A program made the position numbers and the translations under genes. Positions 10,402 to 20,907 of a stretch of DNA of 21,447 nucleotides are shown here, one piece after another; position 1 is the first letter of the stretch; the number at the start of each line of letters is the position of its first letter. The DNA comes from Hypsibius dujardini (taxonomy: Eukaryota > Tardigrada > Eutardigrada > Parachela > Hypsibiidae), in NCBI GenBank assembly GCA_001579985.1, contig LRSR01005696.1, positions 1 through 21,447 on the forward strand. Direction: 5' to 3'. Under the pieces are notes generated by a model. The model was not told the DNA's origin. It saw only the letters and a program-made list of their open reading frames with translations, and did not search any database.

Positions 10402-13086
10402 CTAGACAGCTACAATCGGGTTGAGTTGAGCGGTGGGCAAAATTCGCTCAGGGACTCGGCCGGTCGATGACTTCTGGGGCGGGAGAAGGAAAATTAGGCT
10501 GGCAATTAGTGTGGCCAGGATCCAGCCGCCGCCGGCAACGTAGAAGGAGATTGCTTCCGTATCTTCTCCGAGTTTGTCTAATGGGAGAGGCAGTACGTAA
10601 AGGCGTGAGAGTTGTGATCCAAGTGGCAGGTGAGATAGAAAAGTCAACTTACCGGTCAAAGGAGGACCAAGAAGGCTAGCAATGCCTGCAATCAGCTGAG
10701 TCTGCCCGAAGGCGTTGGGAAGTTGCTCTAAGCCGAGTCTGCTCGTCAAAATTGACGACATCAAACCGATATACGGAGCTAAGAAACAAAGGTTAGATAA
10801 AAAATTAAGATAGTTATCTGGCAATCTACAAAGTGTAACTGTTCATCCGTATGTACAGTATTGAGTATTGTCCGTCTGTGGCTCCGGAAGCCAATTACAG
10901 TACACCTCTGGCTCTGTACGCTACTCCAAATTCAATCTTTTCAGTACTCTCTTACCGACAAAGAAGCCGTAAAGCACCGCGGCGAAGAGTAGAATTTCAA
11001 AGGTCGGGCACAACGGTACCAGGGCAAGTACCACTCCGCTGATGAAGATGGAAATGTTGTGAATCCGCAGCGGTTCCAGATGCGAACCGTCCGCCAACCA
11101 CCCGAAAAAGACCCTTCCGAATATTCCCGCAGCGGACATTGATGTCACCGTCCACCCTGACACAACTTTCTCCACCCCAAACATAGAAATAGCAAAACTT
11201 GGCAGGAAAAATAACGGCGTCAAAAATGCGATGGAACAGATGAAGCTGGCAATATTGTAGAGGAGGAAGATCCGGCTGGTGTACACTTTCACAGACATCA
11301 TGTCTCCAAGTGCTTCACGGATCTTGGGCGGCAACCAGAATGATCTTTCATCATTTTTAACCGATTCTTGTATAGCTTCGGCTGAAAGAGGCGGTCGTCG
11401 CATCAGGGCTCCCGCCACGCAACACTGGAAGGAAGCAGCAGACAGGAAGAGCATTGAGCTCCGCCAGCCGTACTCTTCGATCAGGAGCGGGACGATAAGA
11501 GGGCTGAGCATGCCGCCGACGCTGGAGCCACACACAGTGATGCTGACAGCCAAAGCGTTCCGCTCCTTGAAGTGCGAGCATACACACATGATGGACGGGG
11601 AGTAAATCAAGCCGAACCCAATTCCTACACAAACATTAACACACCGTAAGTGAATCAGGTAAGCCACAAAATGAGGCACCATACAATTACCGACAGACAA
11701 TGGACAGGTAGAGAAAAAGGAAGGCAAGCGGTAACCACATTGGACGACGGGGTAAACAGCCGAAAACAACAATAGGCCCAACAGACAAAATAAAAAAGAA
11801 CCGAAGGTAGACAAACAAGACATATGTAATCAGGCAGACAGACAGAAATACAGACAACCCGGCACCCAAACATACAGACAGATAGACAGATAGACAAGCA
11901 AACACACGGACAAACCTCCAATAATTCCAAATGTCAAATAAAGCCACAGCAGATGAGTGACATAACAGCTGCTGAAGAATCCGACGGAGGCGATTACCGC
12001 TCCGAGCATGATTGTGCTCCGATAACCAAATGTTTCGGCTAGTCCACATGAAATAGGACCTAAAAGTGCCGATGATTTACTTAAGCTGTGGAGAGTAAAG
12101 TACTTGAATACATATAGCCATTGTCGTACCGTACCCATTAAGAGGTATACGCCGTAAATTAGACTGCCGATAAAGGAGATGAGGTAGTGTGGCTCGTTCG
12201 GGTAGAGCTCTTTCAATTCCACCCGATACATGCCGAACGCTCCGGCTACGCCGTCCACGATAAATGAGCAGAAGAAAGCCGCTAAGATGATTACCCATCC
12301 GTAGTTGGGTGTCTGAGTCTCAGCCAATCGAAGAAGAAATCCGCCTGCAAAAACAATTTCATAAGGTGCGATCAAGCAATCAGGCAGGAGTAGAAAGTGA
12401 TCAAACACTTCAAAACTGCTCTTGTGCATTCTTCTCACCTAAGTCACACACCGGCAACGACGCTTCAAAGAACTCAAAATGCCAATACGTCATGAGCCAA
12501 GATTTATTAATTGCGGCATTCAACGAGTGGATGAATCACTTATATTAAGCAAAAGAACCAATGTCAACACCGGTATGATATGCATGCAACAATTAAGGGC
12601 CGTTTATAGTTTGGATCTTTTGTCTCATGAGAAGTGTGCGTGACGTCATGCCCGCGTGCGCATAGCTCTCTCGCGTTGTATCTCATGTGAGACGCGCAGC
12701 GGATCGCGCAGAAAGCGATTTGCGTTGTATCTCACGTTGTACGCGTCACTATTTCGTCACGATCTTGTAATCTCACGCACAAATCCAAACTATAACAGCG
12801 CCTTTACTGTGCAAGCTACCCATCCATTGACTGATGAATTGGGCGGCTATGCCCGGCAAATAAAACCGGCAATTCAATCAGCCAATCAATCGACAAGCCT
12901 CGCTTTCGTCTTACCGTTTGATAAAGGCGCACGATAGTTGCTCATCTCTAGCTGCGTCCCGGCTTTCTCGTTGTCTTTTCTCCCAACAGATATCGAAATG
13001 GTTTCCTGCACAGCGGTAGTCTCCAGCAGATGACTTTCAAAGGCTGAGTTCACTGGCTCAGGTATCCGTTTTTCATTTAATCCCAT
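10402..13086 (-). CDS. SLC16/monocarboxylate-transporter-like MFS protein, 6 exons
   Basis: Exons on the minus strand: 13086-12915, 12344-12135, 12059-11916, 11624-10956, 10778-10653, 10577-10402; 498 aa. Every intron is phase 1 with GT-AG ends. The protein has a polar N-tail of about 72 residues and about 12 hydrophobic segments, so it should be a membrane transporter. MCT-family marks: YGWVIILAAFFCSFIVDG opening TM1, LYLTFGIIGGIGFGLIYSP, the loop HFKERNALAVSITVCGSSVG (about 193-212), and GRVFFGWLAD in the predicted TM8, where R346 matches the position of the functional Arg in MCT1. The usual DGGWGW signature is reduced to NYGW. The substrate cannot be told from sequence; orphan SLC16 members of invertebrates carry monocarboxylates, aromatic amino acids or other compounds. 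Intron 1 holds a MITE-like element and intron 3 a GACA/GATA microsatellite. Confidence 0.92.
11834..11898. repeat. GACA/GATA microsatellite in transporter intron 3
   Basis: Runs of CAGA, GACA and GATA units within the intron 11625-11915. On the gene's strand it reads TGTC/TATC and extends an open frame past the true exon end. Confidence 0.8.
12596..12803. mobile_element. 208-bp MITE-like element with terminal inverted repeats
   Basis: The left end AGGGCCGTTTATAGTTTGGA and the reverse complement of the right end match at 17 of the first 21 positions, including an unbroken TTATAGTTTGGAT. The element is flanked by TTA on both sides (12593-12595 and 12804-12806), a 3-bp target duplication as in PIF/Harbinger elements. 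It has no coding capacity. The interior is CpG-rich and carries GCGTTGTATCTCA twice (about 12673 and 12721) and a CRE-like TGACGTCA (about 12641). It lies in intron 1 of the SLC16-like gene. The family assignment is inference. Confidence 0.75.
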
Positions 13087-13662
13087 TGTGATGTGCGTAC
13101 AGTATGTTGTTAACAAGTGTGTGTGTTTAGTGAATTGTCAGGAGCAATCAGAAATTGTGTAATAAGGGATGGGAGGGAATAAGATAAGTAAAATTGCAAA
13201 CCGAAACCGCGAAGAATACTTATAAGTTGAACTAATAATAATCTACAGTACTCGTACTGCCTGACGCAATGATCTTTAACAATTTCCGCAAAAATAGTGT
13301 GCCAAAGTGGAGTATGACTTACTTGATTCGTCCCTGAGAAAGATTTTGCACGTTTCCAATTCCATTTGCCAGCAAGGTTATTCCACAGTAGTGGAACTGT
13401 ACAACACACTTTGACTTGAATACTCTGTACGAGAAAATGTAAGTTAAGGCAAAGTTATTGCCACTTTTGGAGTGGATTGCCGACAAGTCGGTCGGAAAAG
13501 GGCGTTTATTTAAAGTTAACACGCCGCTGCTCCTAACGAGCATAATTTTGCAAACTATCTGAGGTAACTCGGGTGGGATGTGAGGAATAAAAAGACAGAC
13601 GTTGCCGGAGAGAAAAAAACAAACAAAATGTAGCAAGTGTGCCGTGTTTTGAGGGACAGCGA
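13087..13662. other. Intergenic region between malectin and the transporter
   Basis: It contains the malectin 3' flank with a poly(A) signal at 13510-13505 and the 5' flank of the transporter. Open frames here on the minus strand (13110-13409 and 13319-13666) have no recognisable domain, overlap each other and are AT-rich, so I do not call them genes. Confidence 0.5.
13505..13510 (-). terminator. Candidate poly(A) signal (AATAAA) for malectin
   Basis: AATAAA on the minus strand, about 150 bases after the malectin stop, a normal 3' UTR distance. Confidence 0.55.
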
Positions 13663-16497
13663 TCACAGTTTAAAAAGAAAAAATGTTAAAACACCGATAA
13701 AGAGAAATACAGCAATAACCGGATAATACTTCTCCAGGCCCCTTTCTGTCTCTTCCACTAACGCCGGAGTTGGAAAGTCGAAGAATTCCGATGGGGAATT
13801 CCATTCGTCAAGATATTGGCTGCTGTGCTCCGATTTTGGATCGCTGGGGTATTCCTCGTCCAAAGTTTCCGGAGCTTTTGACTTGACTTCAAATTTTGGA
13901 ATGTCTACAAAACCAAATGAGCGTCAGTTGTTATGGATAAATATGCTTCGATAAACGGGCCTACAAACGGACATCCGTCCAGGCAAATAGATTGGCAGCT
14001 AAAGATGTTGACAGACGAAAAAGAGAAAGGGAAAGATACACTGCACAGAGAACCAATTCCTTACCAGTCAGAGAAGCCCGTGCGAGATAAAACGCATTAC
14101 ACTTGGGATTGTCTTGGGACGTCTGCAAACATACCCATAAAATAGCTGTGTATCGTCGGCACAAAAACACCACCCATGCATGATGCACGCACCTTGACAA
14201 AATCGAGGCGCAACACCCTCGAAGTCGGCAGATCAGATTCCTCGCCCGTGCTGAGTAGTACAAGTTTGTTACCGGTCACTTTAAACGGAATGTGGACGTC
14301 AAAAGCGGCTGCACGACCTCCGGCCCTCTCAAAGATGTCCAGTCCATCGATTACCAGGTGATCGCCGTTAAGCAGAACGTCAAAAACTTTCATGCCGGCT
14401 TGATTAAAGTATACTTCCGCAAACTGCAAAGGGCACAAAAACCATCAACTACTGGGCACATATCGCTCAATTAATTTTCATTATGTGAACCACATTAGGG
14501 TCTGTTCGGAACCTTAACTCTTATCCTTAAGTCCAAGTGACGTCACGAAAAGGGGGGTATAGACTTATGGTATTGTTTACGATAAGGGGCCTTACACATA
14601 TTACATAATCAAGGGAGGGTGGATGGGTGGTACCCGAAAAGCTTACGTTTGATTACGATTTTTGGGTGGTGCGCCCTATGATTACGTAGTGATTACGAAG
14701 AGGGGGCGTGGTCACGAAGGGGGTGGGTCGACCATTGATTACGTTGTGATTACGATCCAGGGGTGGGTAGAGGCTGTGATGATTACGTCGTATTACGAGG
14801 GTCCGTGGGTGGGTAAAAAATGTCGAATTTTTGATTACGTAATATGTGTATGATCCCTAACTCTCATCCTTAAAAATCACGTTTAAGGAAGGCCCCTTTG
14901 AAACTGTTTACATACATCCCCGCTGCCAATTAACTTTACGACGATACATATTTGGGAAGGAAATTCATTTTTTGATTTTCTGGTGCTATTGAGGATGGGT
15001 GGAACGTTCTGATTCTCGTTCAGCGGTCAATTTTCCGAGGGGCACTTTTTCAACGTTGGATGGCCGCTCCGCTGACGGTAGCGGGCGTCCGCTCCGCGAC
15101 ATGGCGGAATTTTAAACTGGCTGTGCCCTCGTGTTTCTTGTCGAAAATCATTGTATGCTTGGAATGATTTTATATCTGGATTCAGAATAACTATTCAAGG
15201 CAGGGGAATACTGTTGATTTCGAGACATTCAGAAGCTAATTTGGAGTTGATTCCATTGTACATCAATCAATCAATCGAGTTTAGTTTCTCACTTGAATTA
15301 GCTGTATACGCAATCAATCGATCGAGTGTAGGTTTCCCGCTTGAATTAGCTGTATACGCAATCACTCAATCAATGGCTCGATTTTCCGCTTTATTATTGT
15401 TGTTCGTACTTCCAGTTTGCGCACTATCCAGACCAGATCCGTCATCAGTTTTATCCTTAAATTGATTATATTTTAGAATTCATCACATTTTTATAATTTA
15501 TTTGCTTAGGAACCTGTATTTTAGGATCTTTAAGATCAGCTGATAATTTAATGTTTTGGTATGGTTGGTCGCCGAACACACAAATCAAGCGCCATACGTT
15601 AACGCTAACTTAACTTATAGTTAAGGATAAGACTTAAAGTTATGGGTTGGCTCCGAACAGACCCTATTAAGATCATCCTCAATTTAAACTATTTAAACTT
15701 TTCGGTTCTTTAGAACGCTTTTAGTATTTTTATAAATTCTGAATAAATCAGCCGATAAGAGATTAAATCACCAAGAAAAAGTATGAGTCTAATAGCCAGT
15801 GATTATATAAATTTAAAACACTAAAATCATAAATTCATTATAAATATAGAAAAGACCATAGTGGTATAGGCCTGTGCCATTGGGGAAAGATGGACGATAT
15901 TGTATTCTCGCAATCTGACAATCAATTACCGTGACAGCAGTGAAAGGACAAAAATGGCACGTCAAACAAGCAAATACTCACACACACAGCAACAAAACGC
16001 ACCTTCAACACCAGAACGTAATTAGTCGGTTTGGAGTTCTTCGGAATGGGAATGTCATAACCGAAAGTGCTCTCCGCAAATCGTTCCGTTTGATAAAGAA
16101 TAAAATCATCCTGCGTTGCGCTGTTGATGACCTGCCATCTGAGGCCGTAATCCGAAGCCTGTCCATCCAAACTGGGATCACTGCAAACACATACCCAATA
16201 TAACGTGCGGATTAATCAATCAATCAACCGAATGAAGTCCTGACAGAAGCATCCAGATGGGTCGCTGGTCCGAAACCTTTTTCCCACACCCACTTACCGC
16301 TGATAGGGGACACCAAGTGAGTCAACATGCTCTTCGCCTCCGCAATTGACGGCATAAACAATGTCCAGCTGCCGGGCGGAGCTGCCGTCGTCGTTGGATG
16401 AAGCGGTGCAAGTTTGCGCCATTGCTAGCAGCTGCAGCAGCAATTGCGGCCACAAGTAAACCGCTTGCATGCGTGCAAGTGAGGATGGATATTTCAT
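13663..16497 (-). CDS. MLEC: Malectin, ER lectin for glucosylated N-glycans, 5 exons
   Basis: Exons on the minus strand: 16497-16298, 16180-16003, 14423-14193, 14122-14065, 13904-13663; 302 aa (human about 292), all junctions in phase. A signal peptide lies within residues 1-32; the second ATG at 16470 (residue 10) would give a cleaner one. The malectin domain spans about 45-215 with IVYAVNCGGEEHVDSLGV, ASDYG, ILYQTER, FGYDIP, VLKFAEVYFNQ, KVFDV, NGDHLVIDGLDIFERAGG and DNPKCNAFY. The aromatic and Asp residues that bind diglucose in vertebrate malectin (in DYG, FGY, VYF and DNPK, aligned by eye) are all kept. An acidic linker follows, and one membrane segment at 281-302 ends in KL. Known role: binds Glc2-Man9-GlcNAc2 on new glycoproteins and associates with ribophorin I of the oligosaccharyltransferase. 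It lies 426 bases downstream of STT3B on the same strand. Intron 2 is unusually long (1579 bases) because of an inserted repeat element. Confidence 0.96.
14651..14839 (+). repeat. Degenerate GATTACG array inside the transposon-like element
   Basis: Eight copies of ATTACG on the plus strand, often paired 10-11 bases apart and separated by G-rich GGGTGGG-type spacers. The period is irregular (about 30-60 bases). Confidence 0.75.
15265..15359 (+). repeat. Two tandem 47/48-bp units
   Basis: Unit 1 (15265-15311) and unit 2 (15312-15359) share AATCAATC at the start and TTGAATTAGCTGTATACGC at the end, with several substitutions between. A third partial start (AATCACTCAATC) follows at 15360. Confidence 0.8.
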
Positions 16498-16923
16498 TTT
16501 CGAAAGGATGGAAAAAAGTTACTGGGAAAATAGGAACAGGCAGCAAGTTTGGATTTGTTTTGAATTTAAATATGGATATCGATTTTTAATTTGAATAGAC
16601 GGTAGTCTATGTGAACAGACCATGAGGCCATGAACCCATGAGGCCATTCAAATAGTGTTAATGGCCTTCTGGTCCAACAGCTAACTCCGTAGTCCTTTCT
16701 CCTTCTTTCCCGTCGCATGGCATCTTCCTCAATTTAAACTGCCGTAATAACTGCCAACAATTTGAAGTACATATTTTCGTTCTCGAGAAATGGGTATTTG
16801 AACCTTTTAATAGTGAAAATTTGCGTCGACAGAAGTAAGGTAGCAGAGAAAGTTTTATAGTTCCAAGTGGAAAATGAGCGAAAGAAAAATGAAAAGAAAT
16901 GTCATCACACGACTAAAAAAGCT
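16498..16923. other. STT3B-malectin intergenic region
   Basis: This 426-base stretch holds the STT3B 3' flank and the malectin 5' flank. A minus-strand ATTAAA at 16811-16806 lies about 115 bases after the STT3B stop and could be its poly(A) signal. A pyrimidine-rich tract ending in AG (minus 16523-16522), 24 bases before the malectin ATG, looks like a 3' splice site; it may close a 5' UTR intron or accept a spliced leader. CCATGAGGCCAT occurs twice (16620-16631, 16636-16647), with an imperfect inverted copy at 16661-16673. Confidence 0.5.
16806..16811 (-). terminator. Candidate poly(A) signal (ATTAAA) for STT3B
   Basis: ATTAAA on the minus strand about 115 bases beyond the STT3B stop codon; a common variant at a normal distance. 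Confidence 0.4.
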
Positions 16924-19900
16924 TTACGCCTTGGTGGGCTTTTTCAAAACACCTTGTAACTTTCTTGCGGACTTTTGCGAAATGGTGCGCTTAAATTTGG
17001 CTTGTCTCTTGGCAGAGGCAACTTGCAAGTGATTTTTGGGCTTCTTAACCCGGTAGATGCGGACGAGCCAGTGCTCCGACGTGAAGGCCTCTTCCATGTG
17101 CTCCAGCTTGATGTCTTTAAATCCAATCTCTACACCGCGAGCGCGGTCATAGCCGAACGGTTGGCGGTGGCCGAGTTGGATCTCACCAAAGCGGTAATAG
17201 GAGAGCTTGTACATGAGACAGTTCATCAAGACCTTTGAGCCGCCACTGTCCACCCGGAAGTGGCCGTCAGGGCTGAAGTAGTCGGCTTCCCGGATCTCCG
17301 CAGGGTGCTCGCCCTCAGCAATTCTCACCATCCACAAGAACTTGTTAATGTCATCGCCGGAATAACCGATTATACCACCTGTGAGACGGGGTTTTCAAGT
17401 AAAAGTAATACTAATGGATTGTTTCTGGTTGCCTGCCGCTTTTGCCTTCTGTCTGTCTGTCTGCCTTTCTTTCTGACGGGTCAGTCTGCTTGTCTGTCTC
17501 TGGCTCTCGCTCTGTCTGTATATCTGTCTGTCTGATTGTCTGCATGCCTGTCTGTCTTTATGTTTGTTTGAGTACTGCACTGTTCTTGTCTGTATAGGTG
17601 TATGAAAAGGAAGAAGAGAGTACCTACCGAAAATAACGAGAACATAATCCACGTCCAAATCGTTCATAATCTTATACGCCGCGGACTCGTTGGACGACAT
17701 TGCTTTTCCTACCAGCGCAATGTGGCTGTTGTTCCATGTGTTGTTGTCCACAATGGTGGTCCGGTTGCCCATTCCCGCTATCTGATAGCCATAATCCCAC
17801 CAGCTCATAACACGCGATTGCTCGGGCGTGTTTTGCCATAACCAGTAGTAAGCCTCTCGGAAGTCATCCAGGATGTTGCGCGTTCCGTCCTGCCCGTACG
17901 TAGCCAAGACGATACTCGGCGAACTTCAAACGAGATTTATGATGGCTTTATTTATAAGAATTTATGGAAGGATTGTGAATTGATAGATAGACAGACTTTG
18001 AATTGATTGATGAATAGCTATATTATTATTTTTTACATTTTTCTTCTTTTTTCTTTCTTCTACGAATTGCGGGTATTACCTGTAAGCATTTGAAGTTACC
18101 CAGGTACAATGCACTGCGAAAAGCACGAGAAGAATACATGTCACTCCGATGACGATGTTGCGGACACTTATGCCAATCCCCGTGGGGTCCATATCTTCCA
18201 GCTGGGCAGATGGCGAGGGCTTCTTGGGTGGAGACGGAGCAGCCTCATCGAACATGCTCTTATTCTTATCCTTTGCCTTTTTCACGACAACTTCATCCGA
18301 CTTCTCTTCTCGAGCTAGGATGCTGCCGTCCAGGCCCACCAGATAGCTCTCCATGATCTGCAAAAACAATTATTAAATTGAGATCTTATCAATTCAACGG
18401 CGTTCCAAATCTTTCAACAGCCAAGTGACAAACCTGTGAAAGAGCGATACCGGCGAGGATGCAAACCACAGGAGTGAGTGTCAGCATCAGACGAATCATC
18501 ACTCCGGAGAAGTAGGACGCGGTCGCGGCGTACAGGACGATGAAGACCCGGACATCGTTGACCTGCTTGACGCAGTAGTAGGCTCCCACTGGGAACAGAC
18601 ACACCAGAATGTGCAGGTCAAAGAAGTACGAAGTCTGAAACCCAAATTCCAACTCAATTAAAATCTCATTTCCAAGACGCAACAGACAGATAGCTGAAAA
18701 TAATCAAGCAATACACATTCAGACAATGAGACAGTTGGCTACTTCCAGACAGGCGGATCGAATGAAAAATCAACAGAGGAAGAGATAGCCATGAGAAAAC
18801 ACCTTAAAATATAAATAATTACCAAATGAGGCATGCAACAAGAACTGTAGCGCTTACCCAAGTGGTCGGCTGATGCTCGCTAACAGACGCAATAATGGGG
18901 ATATGAATTTTGGCGTAGCCAGTGTCCCACAGACTATAGAAGCGCCCACTCCACGGAGCAATAACTCCCATTGCTGTAAGCCCCACCACGGCGGCAAAAA
19001 CTGCTCCCGCAGCGCCAGCGCCCAAAATCCACAAGTTGATATGTTTGGAGAAACGCTGAATATACTTGAGAAAAGCGTAGGCGTTGAGCAGAGCAAAAAC
19101 TCCCGCCGCTGCCATGTGTTCACTGGTGCGAATGGGCTGAAATCCCACAAACGGAATCTGCATGGACAGGATCAGGCCGAGGATGTAGAAGGTGGTGTAG
19201 GCCACGTAGATGCGCGAGCTGAAACGGCCCATCAACAGGAGGACAAACACGTGGAGAGGAATAAGGTTGATGATGAAGACATAGCCGCCCCAAGCGGAGA
19301 CCATGTAGAAGTAGGCAAGAGCTGTCAGGGAGGACCAGTACACGGAACCGGTTGAGACACTCTTCACCTGGAAGAAGGAAGAAAACTAATGAGGAGTGCT
19401 GGGGATATGGGGTTAATTAAAGGCGTCGAAAGATAAAACACCTAGACAGCCCTCACAGTTATTCTATACGACATTTCTTCAGTTAAAAAATTTGTCAGAC
19501 AATCAAATAGGTAGTTAGCCAGAAGGAGAGTTAGAAAAAAAACACTTGGGCAAAGGCATAAACGATAAGGCAAATACGAATAGTTCCATTCTAAGCAGAT
19601 GAACAAATGACAATTAGACAGAAAAATGAAAAGAAATAATTGAGAATGTAGACGGAAAGACACCCTGGCAGATAGTTGGACAGTTACATGACATTGTAGA
19701 CAAATTGACAATTTTGACAGTCGAACGGCAACCACAAACAATTCCCTACCCACCCATAAGTAGTAGACGAAAATGAGGGCGAATATGGCAATGCCTTCGT
19801 TGTCATACGATCCGGCCACCGAGCGGGAAATGTAGCCAGGAACGATGGCGATGAAGCAAGCAGCAAATAAGCCGGCTCCCGTGTTCCACAGCTCCTTTGT

Positions 19901-20526
19901 CAATAAAAAGGTAGCGATAGCTGTCAGCCCACTGAAGATCGGCGCGAGAAAGACGCAAACGTCACGAATGTGAACGGGAATGTTCAGCAGACTCAACGCA
20001 TAATGGATCGCACCGGATGTCACCATCAAGCCTGGATACACCTGCAAAGCAACAATATACTGTAATATGTCAATACTCAATCAATCAATCAACTGACAAA
20101 AAACATTACTCTACGTAACGTAATAGCAGCAATCCAAAAAAGCTTTTCATCAATCAATAGACCAAAACAGGCACAAATAAAAAAAATATTTTACGTTAGG
20201 GGCAAATCAAGCAATCAATTTACCGTTCCTCCGACAATCCTCCCGAGAGGATACCACGCGGATTCATCGAACCAGTTGAGGAAGTTGTAAAACCCATTCT
20301 TCACCATGTAGTGGGTGGCGCGATAATTGAACCACGGATCGAATTCATGAATGATGGCCTCAAACCGGACCACGGCAAAGAGTCGTGAGCAGAAGCCGAC
20401 GAGCCAGGCGAGGATGAGAATCAAGACGGGAAATAGCGTGATGAATCCCACTTTCCCCGAGATCCGTTTCGGTGCAGCTGCTGCGGTAGCGATGGCCCTC
20501 GCCGATGTGGCTGACATTTCCGGCAT
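16924..20526 (-). CDS. STT3B: STT3B-type catalytic subunit of oligosaccharyltransferase, 7 exons
   Basis: Exons on the minus strand: 20526-20224, 20041-19754, 19367-18858, 18634-18434, 18357-18080, 17923-17628, 17378-16924; 776 aa, all in phase (human STT3B about 826, STT3A about 705). It transfers the lipid-linked oligosaccharide to Asn of N-X-S/T sequons in the ER lumen. Catalytic marks: [10 protein letters not shown] (D63), GSYDNEG (D181, E183), [10 protein letters not shown] (358-367), [10 protein letters not shown] (568-577) and [18 protein letters not shown]. The N-terminal two thirds is multi-pass membrane. STT3B rather than STT3A is indicated by [18 protein letters not shown], a variable acidic/basic insert before the last membrane span (exon 5), and a basic C-terminal extension. 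The start at 20526 follows a 3' splice-like AG (minus 20539-20538) by 11 bases, suggesting a 5' UTR intron. The donor after YYLW is read as GTGGGT to keep the family spacing. The acceptor at 17924 (TTTGAAG) is weak but fits the conserved protein. Confidence 0.97.
17449..17558. repeat. TGTC-rich microsatellite in STT3B intron 6
   Basis: Imperfect TGTC/TGCC/TTTC units over about 110 bases within the intron 17379-17627. A smaller GATA/GACA tract lies in intron 5 near 17981-17996. Confidence 0.85.
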
Positions 20527-20907
20527 TTCTTCTTGGCCTGCAAACGTCAACAAATTAACTGTAAACTTGCAAATTAATTATGCGCGGCGAACCAGGACGA
20601 AAGCCGTGGCGCACAAACTGCTTTACTACTTTTTTACCTTTTCGCGTGCCGGCTAATTCGATGCCCCGATTTGAAATCACAAAATCCTTTCTTCAACCAC
20701 CATAACAAGTCGTGAGTATGTGCAAATTCAAATTCAAAGTTAAGAAAAAGATATATATGAAACAAAAATATTAGACAAAATATTTGGGATGAAGAACGGC
20801 GAAAAAGGTTTTCTTCCACTTTGCCAAATCACCAAAAACCAGTGGAAATCGACATTTAAGTTTGCACTCGACTGTTTTAGCGCTGAGATTATGTGGTTTT
20901 GTGAGAA

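Larger units (their letters stand above)
14497..15665. mobile_element. 1169-bp non-autonomous DNA-transposon-like element in malectin intron 2
   Basis: The left end AGGGTCTGTTCGGAACC is inverted at the right end (AGGGTCTGTTCGGAGCC on the other strand), 16 of 17 identical. A second inverted pair, TTAACTCTTATCCTTAAG and TTAAGTCTTATCCTTAAC, follows; in the right arm it is displaced by about 12 bases. Flanks are ATT on both sides (14494-14496 and 15666-15668). If the first base is assigned to the flank, a TA duplication as in Tc1/mariner fits equally. No transposase frame is present. The interior holds an ATTACG array and a tandem duplication. The superfamily is uncertain. Confidence 0.8.

Noticed and set aside
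13110-13666. Minus-strand frames between malectin and the transporter
   Set aside because: AT-rich, overlapping, without domains; part of them is the malectin 3' flank carrying the poly(A) signal.
14662-14853. Open frame across the ATTACG array
   Set aside because: The periodic peptide follows from the DNA repeat; no evidence of a gene.
18873-19355. Plus-strand 160-codon frame
   Set aside because: It is antisense to the highly conserved STT3B exon 3; a shadow of that coding sequence.
19749-19756. Alternative STT3B exon 2 donor GTAGGG
   Set aside because: It leaves phase 1 and does not join in frame to the next exon; GTGGGT four bases earlier gives the conserved LWVKSV junction.
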